Source: JAGWBF01 sp963663025
GTDB lineage: Bacteria; Chloroflexota; Dehalococcoidia; Lucifugimonadales; JAGWBF01
Length of the DNA: 64,000 bases
Direction of reading: 5' to 3'
NCBI GenBank assembly: GCA_963663025.1
Contig: OY760073.1
Span: forward strand, 1,674,001-1,738,000
How positions within the stretch are numbered: the stretch's first letter is position 1; every line of letters begins with the position of its first letter. The notes below the pieces were generated by a model that saw only the letters and a list, made by a program, of their open reading frames with translations, did not search any database and had not been told where the DNA came from. Positions 8,889 to 16,364 of the stretch are shown piece after piece. Made by a program: the position numbers and the translations under genes.

Positions 8889-9932
8889 CTAACTCTCTTC
8901 GTCGTTTTCTTCTTCGCCCATGGAGTACCGGGCCTTGGAGTAGATCTCGCCGTGGTGAGGCTCCATGGTTATTTCTTCGTAGTTTGGCCGGTCCTTCAGC
9001 ACCTTGTCTTCGTCGATCATCGTAAGGGCCTCGCCCACGCACACTTCAACGCAGATGCCGCAGCCCCTGCAAAAGTCAACGTCGATGCGGTAACCCTGCT
9101 GGGGAAGGCCCTCCCGAACTATGAAACCTGTGCCGTCGGGGCACATCACCTCGCTGATGCAGGAGTTGGGACAGATGCATTTGCTGTCCATGCACACCGG
9201 AATGGAGTCCCGCCAGACAAAGGGGCTGCCCTTGGTGTAGCCGGGCAGTTCATCGTAGCGGTCGAACCTGTAGTGCTGGGTCAGGTCATCCACCTGGACC
9301 CGCTGAAATCCCCGGGCTTTGTTGGCGCTGTCGTGCTTGACACCCCCGATAGCCTTCACCGACTGGTAGGCCTCCACGACAGCCCTGGCGTTGGCATCTC
9401 CCACTGGCCCCGGCAGGGCATCCCTGACCTCGGCTCGCAGCTCGGTGAGGTCCATGCTCTCGGTGATTCGGGCATAAGCCCCGAGCAGGCACAGGCCTAC
9501 GGGCGGCGGATACCTGTGCAGCAGCCTCTGGCAGATCTCGGTGGCATCCACGGTGGCCACCACCCCCCGGAAGGAGAAGGGGAGATCGATATCCTCGGGA
9601 GCCTTGGGGGAGTTCACCAGCAGGGTGCCTTCCTTCATCCTCGCCACAGCATCGGCCACAAGGTCATGGCTGTTGTGCCGGGCTGTGTTGAGCAGCTCCT
9701 CCTGGAAGATGATCACCTCGGAGGGATGGTAGTTGGCGCAGCTTGCCAGCCCTGGGGAGTCCGATATCTTGACGTAGTTGATTACCGGGGCGCTTCGGGC
9801 GCGGGTGCCCGGATAAACGTTTACCGAAACATAGCTGCCCATCCGGGAGTGCACCTTGGAGAGCACCTCCCCGGCCTGCACCGACCCCTGGCCGGACATA
9901 CATATCAGGTTCAACTCTCGGACTTCAGGCAA
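8889..9932 (-). CDS. 2-oxoacid:ferredoxin oxidoreductase, fused gamma-delta subunit
   Basis: One 347-residue chain joins the gamma domain (from LNLICMSGQGSVQAGEVL to about residue 185) to a C-terminal ferredoxin-like delta domain. TTG 9932 is preferred: GGAG is 7 nt upstream and the protein then begins just before the conserved gamma strand. The delta region has one normal cluster motif, CRGCGICVEVC (Cys-x2-Cys-x2-Cys-x3-Cys). The other is atypical: the segment SKCICPNSCISEVMCPDG has spacing Cys-x-Cys-x3-Cys-x5-Cys-Pro instead of the usual Cys-x2-Cys-x2-Cys-x3-Cys-Pro. A very acidic tail closes the protein. It is first in the operon, followed by alpha, beta and an acyl-CoA ligase. Confidence 0.88.
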   Translation of the reverse strand: MPEVRELNLICMSGQGSVQAGEVLSKVHSRMGSYVSVNVYPGTRARSAPVINYVKISDSPGLASCANYHPSEVIIFQEELLNTARHNSHDLVADAVARMKEGTLLVNSPKAPEDIDLPFSFRGVVATVDATEICQRLLHRYPPPVGLCLLGAYARITESMDLTELRAEVRDALPGPVGDANARAVVEAYQSVKAIGGVKHDSANKARGFQRVQVDDLTQHYRFDRYDELPGYTKGSPFVWRDSIPVCMDSKCICPNSCISEVMCPDGTGFIVREGLPQQGYRIDVDFCRGCGICVEVCVGEALTMIDEDKVLKDRPNYEEITMEPHHGEIYSKARYSMGEEENDEES

Positions 9933-9990
9933 CGAAAATCTCCAATGTGTGAGTAAGCGAAGCCGAAACGGCATGCTGTAGACGGAAGGT

Positions 9991-10020
9991 AGGCTAGTCC
10001 ACCCAAGGGGAAAGTGTCAA
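9991..10020 (-). promoter_or_regulatory. Putative sigma70-type promoter for the oxidoreductase operon
   Basis: On the minus strand a consensus TTGACA (-35) occupies 10020-10015 and TAGCCT (-10, three of six consensus bases) occupies 9996-9991, with an 18-nt spacer. Transcription would begin roughly 50 nt before TTG 9932. The -35 is perfect and the -10 is weak. Confidence 0.42.
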
Positions 10021-10159
10021 GAATACAGGTAATCCGCCCGGGACCTTTCTCAAGTCGCCACTCTTCTGCTGATCGACCGTCGAGGCCGGACACGCTCCAA
10101 ATATCCCAGAGGCGCAGTTGCTGGAAGATGGGACGATGAAAGTGCAGGTCACTCGGGCA

Positions 10160-11077
10160 TCATGATCGATACCAGTTGTAGGTTGCGTGGGGACGTTGTG
10201 CCCAAGTCCGCTGACCAATGGTTCGCATTGCCGGGCCCATGGCCACCAGCTGGCGGCTCCACTCCTCAATGCCTATGTGATGCCACATGCCATGACCGGG
10301 AAATACCCATTCCACGCCAAAGACAGAGAGCCTCTCCAAGGTGTCGGCAAGAATCTCCCAAGAATGAAAGGTCTGGTTGGGGAAAACATCCAGCTCCCCG
10401 CGGCGATGGTTCCAGTGAAGGGTGTCTCCTGTGAACAGGAGCCCGTCATCGATGTGATACACCACATGCCCCAGGGTATGCCCTGGCGCCGGAATCGCCA
10501 GCACCCCGGGCGAAATTAATGCAACGCCCTCTTCTCCAATCAGATCGGTTGCGTGAGGAGCGGCATCTGCGTCGGCCTCGCCAATCCAGACCCGGGCTCC
10601 ATAACGATCCGCCCAGAGGTCGTAGTCGGCAACATCATCCCGATGGCTCAGCAGCACGTGGGCAATGCCGCCCAAATCATCTACGCTCACGGCCAGCGGG
10701 CGGCTGAACCGGGGAGAGTCGATCATGAGGTTTCCCTCGGGGCGCGTCGCAAGATAAGAATGGGCCCCGAAGGATGCGCGGGAGTTATTCCCCAAAGCGA
10801 ACACATCTTCGGTGAGGGGGTAGGGGAAAATGCCTGGTGGCTGGACGGGTTTCTTGAGATTGCCAATCGACCTTGTGGGACAGGCGGCAGCGGCACGCCA
10901 CAAATCGGCCTCTTCCTTTGGTCCATTGGGCTGACGGGCGATGATAGAGCGCCCGCTGGCGTCCATTCCGATCAGGTCGGGGGCCCAATGTCGGGCCGCG
11001 TCGCATCGTATGCAACGGGTATCCACGAACCATGCGCCCGGGAGGTTGTCCGGGTGGGACTGGTCGAATCTAGGCAT
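10160..11077 (-). CDS. Ferredoxin-like domain plus metallo-beta-lactamase-fold hydrolase
   Basis: The 305-residue protein joins a small N-terminal cluster-binding-like domain (Cys22-x2-Cys25, then Cys66-Pro in ACPTRSIG) to a metallo-beta-lactamase fold from about residue 80. The first metal motif is not the standard HxHxDH; here it reads SHRDDVADY. Later metal ligands are present in GHTLGH, FTGDTL and FPGHG. A HRDDVAD-type motif together with a ferredoxin-like head is, to my knowledge, a feature of a distinct MBL subfamily without a settled function. The gene follows tenA by 13 nt and is last in a dut-tenA-MBL transcript. ATG 11077 has only a weak ribosome binding site. Confidence 0.8.
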   Translation of the reverse strand: MPRFDQSHPDNLPGAWFVDTRCIRCDAARHWAPDLIGMDASGRSIIARQPNGPKEEADLWRAAAACPTRSIGNLKKPVQPPGIFPYPLTEDVFALGNNSRASFGAHSYLATRPEGNLMIDSPRFSRPLAVSVDDLGGIAHVLLSHRDDVADYDLWADRYGARVWIGEADADAAPHATDLIGEEGVALISPGVLAIPAPGHTLGHVVYHIDDGLLFTGDTLHWNHRRGELDVFPNQTFHSWEILADTLERLSVFGVEWVFPGHGMWHHIGIEEWSRQLVAMGPAMRTIGQRTWAQRPHATYNWYRS

Positions 11078-11090
11078 TGCTGGACTCTCT

Positions 11091-11765
11091 CTAACCGTGA
11101 GCGTCTATGCCCGGCGGCCAAGCTTCCATGTTGTAGGCCATGTGCCAGAAGAGCCACTCGTAGCGGCTGCTAACCATGAATGCCGTCCGCATCTGCTCCA
11201 GCTCCACGGCCCCGGCGGTATTTGCGCACTCATCCACGAAGGAGCGCCAGGCAGCTATGCTGTCCTTCAGCAGACCCTCGGTGTAGGGGGACGACCACTG
11301 GGAATAGACCGGATGGTCCAGCTCGCCCAGCATGTCGCCCAGCTCATGGTAAGTCCATGGACAGGGAAGGAGGGCGGCCGCCGTGGGCCCAAGGCCCATC
11401 AGGGATGCGGTCGCGAGCATGTGGTTGACGTATCCAAGACAGGTTGGAGAACGTCCAATGGCCTCCGCCTCCTCCGGCGTAAGGCCCACCAGGGCCATCA
11501 TCTTCTGGTGCAGGGGCCTCTCCACAGGAGTGGAAACCCGGTGGGAGAGCAGCTCCAGGTTATGGCTGTCCGGAGCCTTGGCCAGGGCAAAGGCCACCGT
11601 CCGGCCAAACCCTTCGAGGTAGAGGTAGTCCTGGGCCATGTAGTACCGGAACTTCTCTAAGGGCAGGGTGCCAGCCCGAAGCTCTGCCAGGAAGGGGTTG
11701 GCGTATATCTGCTGCCAGATTGGGGCGGCTTCCGCCCTTAGCCGGTCCGAGAAACTATCTGCCAT
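11091..11765 (-). CDS. tenA: TenA-family thiaminase II-like aminopyrimidine hydrolase
   Basis: TenA enzymes release 4-amino-5-hydroxymethyl-2-methylpyrimidine from thiamine breakdown products for salvage. The 224-residue all-helical protein has FRYYMAQDYLYLEGF in the first third, the catalytic cysteine segment LPCPWTYHELGDM in the middle and YEWLFWHMAY near the C-terminus, all characteristic. Start ATG 11765 (or GTG 11774) overlaps the stop of the upstream dUTPase-like gene, suggesting coupled translation. No TPP riboswitch or other thiamine genes are visible here. Confidence 0.88.
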   Translation of the reverse strand: MADSFSDRLRAEAAPIWQQIYANPFLAELRAGTLPLEKFRYYMAQDYLYLEGFGRTVAFALAKAPDSHNLELLSHRVSTPVERPLHQKMMALVGLTPEEAEAIGRSPTCLGYVNHMLATASLMGLGPTAAALLPCPWTYHELGDMLGELDHPVYSQWSSPYTEGLLKDSIAAWRSFVDECANTAGAVELEQMRTAFMVSSRYEWLFWHMAYNMEAWPPGIDAHG

Positions 11766-12360
11766 ATCTTTCACCCGGCACTACTCTACTGGGCTCCAAC
11801 CCTCCAGGCAGTGGCCCGCCTTTCGGCTCGAGCGGCGCCAGGTCCTCGTCCTGGTATTGCCCTTGGTACCCCTGGACAAGCTGCCGGTCCAGGTTGAAGA
11901 AAACAAGCTGGCCAATCCTGGCATTTCGGCCAAGACGGAACCCGTGGGGGTTCAGCACAGTGAGCATCACCTGGGAACGACCCCGATAGCCCGCATCCCA
12001 TATGGCCGTGTGCACCGTCACGCCGGAGCGCAGGAGGCTGGACCGGGGCTGCATCAGGGCCATGATGTGGAGGGGCAAGCTGATGCGCTCGTTTAAGACT
12101 GCAAGATAGGGCCCGGGCGCCAGCTCTAGATTCCCCGACGCATCCCATTGAAGGAGACTGGTGGAGGACAGGGAGCGGGTGGATTCGGCCATCTCTCCAG
12201 CAGAGGTGTATTCCATCACCTCTCCCACCGTGACATCGAAGCCGTTGGGCTGCGCCTGAATGTCCAGGTCTATATAGCCGGCGATCAGGGGGTCCGGGGC
12301 TTCCACTAGCTCGAGGATGGACTGACGGCTCAGCGCTGAGCCGCCAGACAGGTCATTCAT
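11755..12360 (-). CDS. dUTPase / dCTP deaminase-like nucleotide hydrolase
   Basis: The 201-residue protein belongs to the dCTP deaminase/dUTPase superfamily. Key segments are QPRSSLLRSGVTVH (phosphate-binding motif) and TAIWDAGYRGRSQVML (active-site strand with Asp), followed by NPHGFRLGRNARIGQLVFF. This wording is closer to archaeal-type dUTP diphosphatases than to bacterial Dcd, so removal of dUTP is the likeliest role; dCTP deamination cannot be excluded. ATG 12360 has a GGGGG ribosome binding site. Its stop overlaps the start of tenA by a few bases. It heads a three-gene minus-strand transcript. Confidence 0.82.
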   Translation of the reverse strand: MNDLSGGSALSRQSILELVEAPDPLIAGYIDLDIQAQPNGFDVTVGEVMEYTSAGEMAESTRSLSSTSLLQWDASGNLELAPGPYLAVLNERISLPLHIMALMQPRSSLLRSGVTVHTAIWDAGYRGRSQVMLTVLNPHGFRLGRNARIGQLVFFNLDRQLVQGYQGQYQDEDLAPLEPKGGPLPGGLEPSRVVPGERYGR

Positions 12361-12391
12361 TCAGCCCCCTACACACGTACAATACATCCGC

Positions 12392-12400
12392 ATTCTAGCA
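12392..12400 (-). promoter_or_regulatory. Putative extended -10 promoter for dut-tenA-MBL
   Basis: On the minus strand the sequence TGC-TAGAAT gives an extended -10 element whose TAGAAT lies at 12397-12392, about 30 nt before the ATG at 12360. No good -35 element is visible, which is tolerable for an extended -10. Confidence 0.35.
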
Positions 12401-12543
12401 CAAGCGAGCCTAGCCGCCCTCAGTTTGATCCCCCCAAGGGGACGGGGAGTAGGGCACCAATCGCCTTGTGATATATTTGTCCAACACTGCCTGCTCCGGC
12501 CAGTTTAGCTGGTAGCACGGATGAGGCGCAGTTCGGAAACACT

Positions 12544-14103
12544 ATGTTGTCTCTGAGGTACGGGCTTCTTCTGAGTGCACTGGCTGTTTGGATGGCTGCG
12601 TGCACGCTGACTCCGCCCACTCCCATTCTTACCCCAACATCCACCCCGACTGTTACCCGGACCCCAGAGCCGTCACTGACACCTACTCTGAGTCCTACCC
12701 CCGGCCCGACGGCCACACCGACTCCCGGGCCGTCGCCAACGCCTCTCTTAAGTCCGACTCCCGGGCCGACGGCTACAACGGCTCCTACGCCAGTGCCTAC
12801 GCTAATCCCTACGGCCACTCCTACGCCATTCCCAACGGTTACATTAACACCCTCACTTACCTCGACACCTAGGCCTACGCCAACCCAAACCTCTGCCCAA
12901 AGGGCTAATGCCTACTACCGCACGGTAATACCGTGGTACAACTCACCACCCGGGATGCACACAGGGAACGAATGGCATACCCACAGGGAAGCAAGGACTC
13001 ACCTCCGCACTATTTATTCTCTGGACCCCGCCCTTGCCACAGAGGTGGCTGGCTTCTCATGGGTGCAGGGCTATATCGGCTGGGATGAAGTCGAGGCCCT
13101 TGAATCGTTGGCGCAACTCATCGAAACCACTCCTGAAGCGGCAGGTCTGGTGATAGATTACCCCTGGCTAGGCGACGGGCTTGCTGAAAACGAAAGCGCG
13201 GTCATAAGTTTTCTGTCCCAAGTTGCTAAGTTGGATGAGACACTGGGTGTAGAGGTAGCATCTATTCCCTGGATTGCCGATGGCGTTACTGAAGGCACCG
13301 CGTGGACTTTCAGATTCATGGCCGACATATGGGAAGAAGATAGTTCCCTTGCAAGTCAGTTGGTGGGGTTGTCGTGGGTGAGGGACGGGCTCACAGAAAC
13401 CGAACTGGAGGCGCTGGCTGCAATTTCCAGCATGAGCGATCTAGATGGCACTTTGGCTCAGCATATCCTGGAACTTCCCTGGGTGGGGGACGGGATTACA
13501 GAAACCGAACAAAGTGCCCTGCACACCCTTTCCAGCATCGGATACCTGGAAAGCTCCATATTTACGGAGATCGTGGGGCTTCCCTGGGTGATAGATGGGT
13601 TGACGGAATCCGAGCAGAAGGCGCTGACGAACTTTTACGGCATCGGAGTCGTATCTGGCACCCTGGCCGCGCAGATTGTAGGGTTTTCCTGGGTTGAGGA
13701 TGAGGTTACAGAATCCGAGCAGAGGGCACTTCAGACCCTCGCCTTCATCACAGGCATAAGCAGCGCTTTGGCTGGGCAGATCCTGGCGTTCTCCTGGGTG
13801 CAGGATGGGTTGCCGGAATCCGAACAGAGGTCGCTGGAATCCATTCACAGAATCGCGATCGTCGATATCTCCCTGGCTACGCAGACCGTCGCACTCGCCT
13901 GGGTCACAGATGGGTTGACGGAAACCGAGCGTAGTGCACTGGATGCACTTGACGACATCGCGGGCATCGATGTCGCCCTGGCTGAGCAGATCGTGGGGCT
14001 CCCCTGGGTGGCGGACGGGCTCACGGATGCCGAAGCAAGCGAGCTTCGAATCCTGGCCGACCTAGCCCATGACAATCCTGCTGCGGTCCAGGGTCTTTTG
14101 TAG
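12544..14103 (+). CDS. Lipoprotein with Thr/Pro stalk and ten 35-residue WVxDGLTExE repeats
   Basis: This 519-residue protein is unassigned to any characterised family. Residues 1-20 are a lipoprotein signal (hydrophobic LLLSALAVW, then MAAC with Cys20). Residues 21-115 are a low-complexity stalk of Thr-Pro repeats. Residues 116-160 form a short unique segment (YYRTVIPWYNSPP, THLRTIYSLD). Residues 161-511 are ten tandem units of 35 residues (the first has 36) with the core PWVxDGLTExE, a Leu/Ile pattern typical of paired helices and a nearly invariant Trp. The layout suggests a surface-anchored helical-repeat protein held away from the membrane. A shorter paralogue follows on the same strand. 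No enzyme motif is visible. Confidence 0.85.
   Translation: MLSLRYGLLLSALAVWMAACTLTPPTPILTPTSTPTVTRTPEPSLTPTLSPTPGPTATPTPGPSPTPLLSPTPGPTATTAPTPVPTLIPTATPTPFPTVTLTPSLTSTPRPTPTQTSAQRANAYYRTVIPWYNSPPGMHTGNEWHTHREARTHLRTIYSLDPALATEVAGFSWVQGYIGWDEVEALESLAQLIETTPEAAGLVIDYPWLGDGLAENESAVISFLSQVAKLDETLGVEVASIPWIADGVTEGTAWTFRFMADIWEEDSSLASQLVGLSWVRDGLTETELEALAAISSMSDLDGTLAQHILELPWVGDGITETEQSALHTLSSIGYLESSIFTEIVGLPWVIDGLTESEQKALTNFYGIGVVSGTLAAQIVGFSWVEDEVTESEQRALQTLAFITGISSALAGQILAFSWVQDGLPESEQRSLESIHRIAIVDISLATQTVALAWVTDGLTETERSALDALDDIAGIDVALAEQIVGLPWVADGLTDAEASELRILADLAHDNPAAVQGLL
13024..14076 (+). repeat. Ten in-frame ~105-bp coding repeats
   Basis: Ten consecutive units encode the 35-residue motif (first unit 108 bp, others 105 bp). 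Conserved codons cover Trp-Val, Asp-Gly and Thr-Glu-x-Glu. Units 4-10 are most alike; units 1-3 are more diverged (for example unit 1 has WVQGYIGWDEVEAL). Gene copies are imperfect at the DNA level, so expansion is not recent for most units. Confidence 0.85.
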
Positions 14104-14263
14104 GAAGCCCGGCAGTGCGGGGAAACCTAGGAAGTGGTGCGCCAGTCAGGCATCTTCCACAGTTTACATCGGAGGTCAAAGGGGTAGTGGCTGAGCCGGA
14201 GATAGATGTGAGCGCGACTGGTTCGGGATTTGAGTGAAGGCTAAGGTAGGTGCTGAGACGGAC

Positions 14264-14992
14264 ATGAATTGCCAGCGGTCGATGTTGTTAATTGTGCTGA
14301 TGTCAGTCGCTGGGTGCACCTTCACGACTCCGCCGACTCCCATCCTTGGCCCAACATCCACACCTACTGCTACTCTCACCTCCTCGCCGTTACCAACACC
14401 TACCATGAGTCCCACTCCCGGCCCGACAGACACACCGGTGTCTACACCGACTCCCAGCCCCACGGCTGCACCGACTCCCTCTCCCGCGTCTACGCCAACC
14501 CCTGCCCCCGTGCCCACTCTTATTCTTGTTCTTTTACCTACCGCCACCCCGACGCCCTTCCCAACGGTTATCCCAACACCCTCAGTTGCGCCTACACCGA
14601 GGCCTACGCCCACACAAACTATTGCTCAAATGGCCAAGGCCTATTTCCGCACGGTTATCCCCTGGTACGGCCTACCCCCTGAGACGCACACAGGGACTGG
14701 ATTCTGGACCCACGTGGAAGCTAGGACCCACCTCCGCACTATCTACGCCCTGGACTCCTCCCTTGCCATGAAGGTTGCTGAATTCTCATGGGTGCAGGGC
14801 TATATCGGCTGGGATAAAGTCAGGGCCCTTGAATCTCTGGCGCAACTCATCGACATTGCCCCTGAAGCGGCAGGTGTGGTGATAGATTATCCCTGGCTGC
14901 GCGATGGGCTTACCGATGACGAGCTAAGAGAACTTCGAGAGTTGGCAGACTTGGCAAACGAAAACCCAGCCTCACTCCAAGGTCTCTCTTAG
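14264..14992 (+). CDS. Short paralogue of the repeat lipoprotein (two repeats)
   Basis: Starting at ATG 14264 (GTG 14234 is in frame but would put extra residues before the signal), the 242-residue product has a lipoprotein signal ending SVAGC (Cys18), a Thr/Pro stalk and the same unique segment (YFRTVIPWYGLPPETHTG). Only two 35/36-residue repeats follow from residue 164. The second repeat starts like unit 2 of the upstream gene (PEAAGVVIDYPWL) but ends like its unit 10 (ELRELADLANENPASLQGL). This hybrid points to loss of the intervening units by recombination. Function unknown. Confidence 0.82.
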   Translation: MNCQRSMLLIVLMSVAGCTFTTPPTPILGPTSTPTATLTSSPLPTPTMSPTPGPTDTPVSTPTPSPTAAPTPSPASTPTPAPVPTLILVLLPTATPTPFPTVIPTPSVAPTPRPTPTQTIAQMAKAYFRTVIPWYGLPPETHTGTGFWTHVEARTHLRTIYALDSSLAMKVAEFSWVQGYIGWDKVRALESLAQLIDIAPEAAGVVIDYPWLRDGLTDDELRELRELADLANENPASLQGLS

Positions 14993-15177
14993 AAGACCAT
15001 GCAGTCCGAGTACCCCAGAAAGAGTTGCTCCAGTCCATTGGGTAAACCGCCCAAGCCAGATCGACTTGGGACGCCATATTGATCCTGACAAGACCGGATG
15101 CTTGACGATGTGACCTGCTCCCTGATGAGAATCGTCTAGCACCCAGGGTCTTGGACCCCGCTTTCCCCTAGCTCACC

Positions 15178-15207
15178 TTGCCCTCCCAAGGCGGGCTGTG
15201 CTATACT
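15178..15207 (+). promoter_or_regulatory. Promoter of the rpsB operon
   Basis: TTGCCC (-35, 15178-15183) and TATACT (-10, 15202-15207) are separated by 18 nt, and TGC directly before the -10 makes it an extended -10. Transcription would begin near 15213-15215, giving a leader of about 110 nt before rpsB that contains a terminator-like hairpin. Confidence 0.65.
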
Positions 15208-15220
15208 TTCGTGCGGATTT

Positions 15221-15259
15221 GTAACCTGAAATGGTGCGTTTTCGTCCTTGAGCAGGTTA
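15221..15259 (+). promoter_or_regulatory. Candidate antiterminator pairing in the rpsB leader
   Basis: TAACCTG at 15222-15228 is an exact copy of the 3' arm core of the following terminator (15262-15268). It can therefore pair with the same CAGGTTA (15253-15259) that forms the terminator's 5' arm. The two structures are mutually exclusive, the arrangement expected of a transcription attenuator. Confidence 0.5.
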
Positions 15260-15276
15260 TGTAACCTGCTCTTTTT
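15250..15276 (+). terminator. Intrinsic terminator in the rpsB leader
   Basis: GAGCAGGT (15250-15257) pairs perfectly with ACCTGCTC (15264-15271), extendable by two pairs, and is followed at once by TTTTT (15272-15276). It lies between the promoter and the rpsB start, about 60 nt after the predicted transcription start, so it must be read through for the operon to be expressed. Confidence 0.72.
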
Positions 15277-15323
15277 ATAGACAGGGATCTCAGCGAACTA
15301 GAGAATGGCGAAAGGCAGGTCCT

Positions 15324-16310
15324 ATGGTAGAAGCGCCAGAAGTTAGCCCCCCTCCCAGGGAGCCGGTAACGATGAAGACCCTCCTGGAGGCTGGGGTCCA
15401 CTTCGGACACCAGACCAGGCGGTGGAACCCCCACATGAAGAGGTACATCTTCACCCACCGCAACGGCATTCACATCATCGACCTGCAACAGACACTGGTG
15501 CTCCTGGAGAACGCCTGTAAAGCCATCACCCAGCTGGTCGCCAGCGGCGGCGACATCCTGTTTGTGGGGACAAAAAAGCAGGCCCAGGAAACCATCCAAC
15601 AGGAAGCCAAGCGAAGCAACATGCCCTACATCAACCAGCGCTGGCTGGGGGGCACGCTTACCAACTTCAAGACCATCAGGGCGCGCATCAACTACATGGT
15701 GCAGCTGGAAGAGCGCATAGAAAAGGGAGCGCTGCTCGGCCTCACCAAGAAGGAGAGCCTGAAGCTTCAAGATGAGCTGAACAGGCTTCACAAGTACTTC
15801 GAAGGCATCCGCGACGTCACCTCCATGCCGGCTGCGCTATTTGTCATTGATATCGAGAAGGAAGATATCTGCATTGCCGAAGCCGCCAGGCTGGGTATCC
15901 CCATAGTGGCCTTGGTGGACAGCAACTGCGACCCCAACCTCGTAACAGTGCCCATCCCCGGCAACGACGACGCCATCAGGTCCATCCGCTTGATCGCCGG
16001 CCGGGTCGCCGACGCCATCTTGGAGGGGCTGCGTCAAAGGGCGCCCTTGGAACCGGAAATCGACGAAGAGGTGGAGGAGGAAGGCGAGGAGGAGAAGCCG
16101 GAATTCCTGGAGCTGGATGCCCAGGAGCTGGAGTCCGCCCTGTCTTTCCGAGCGACACCTGAAGATACCTACGTTGCCGAGGCTCCGCCAGTCGAACAGC
16201 CGGATGAGCAGCCGGTTGCTCAAGCCCAGGGCGAGAGCGTCGAAAATGCCCAAGCGACGGTCACAGCTTCCGAAGAAGCTGCCACTGGCGCCCCGGACCA
16301 ATCAGCCTAG
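15324..16310 (+). CDS. rpsB: 30S ribosomal protein S2
   Basis: S2 binds the small subunit between head and body and is needed for S1 docking and initiation. The first 235 residues match the family closely: LLEAGVHFGHQTRRWNPHMK, FVGTKKQAQETI, RWLGGTLTNFKT and PIVALVDSNCDPN. The protein is 328 residues, longer than the usual 230-260, because of a C-terminal extension rich in Glu (EEVEEEGEEEKPE and on) and Ala/Gln. It starts the rpsB-tsf-pyrH-frr run and is preceded by a promoter and a terminator-type leader. Confidence 0.97.
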   Translation: MVEAPEVSPPPREPVTMKTLLEAGVHFGHQTRRWNPHMKRYIFTHRNGIHIIDLQQTLVLLENACKAITQLVASGGDILFVGTKKQAQETIQQEAKRSNMPYINQRWLGGTLTNFKTIRARINYMVQLEERIEKGALLGLTKKESLKLQDELNRLHKYFEGIRDVTSMPAALFVIDIEKEDICIAEAARLGIPIVALVDSNCDPNLVTVPIPGNDDAIRSIRLIAGRVADAILEGLRQRAPLEPEIDEEVEEEGEEEKPEFLELDAQELESALSFRATPEDTYVAEAPPVEQPDEQPVAQAQGESVENAQATVTASEEAATGAPDQSA

Positions 16311-16364
16311 CATCACGGGGCCCGACTGTCTCGACTGAGGGAATATCCTATCGGGGGAACGTTC

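Noticed and set aside
11700..12420. Search for a TPP riboswitch near tenA
   Set aside because: No conserved CUGAGA or ACCUGA-type TPP elements are visible upstream of the dut-tenA transcript.
12588..12872. Alternative frame through the Thr/Pro stalk, rich in Tyr, Ser and Asp
   Set aside because: It is produced by the low-complexity codon repeats of the true frame, which starts with a lipoprotein signal and continues for 519 residues.
12640..12890. Simple-sequence repeat resembling a CRISPR or satellite array
   Set aside because: The spacing is irregular and codon-based (Thr-Pro codons); no constant repeat with unique spacers occurs. No CRISPR array was seen anywhere in the window.
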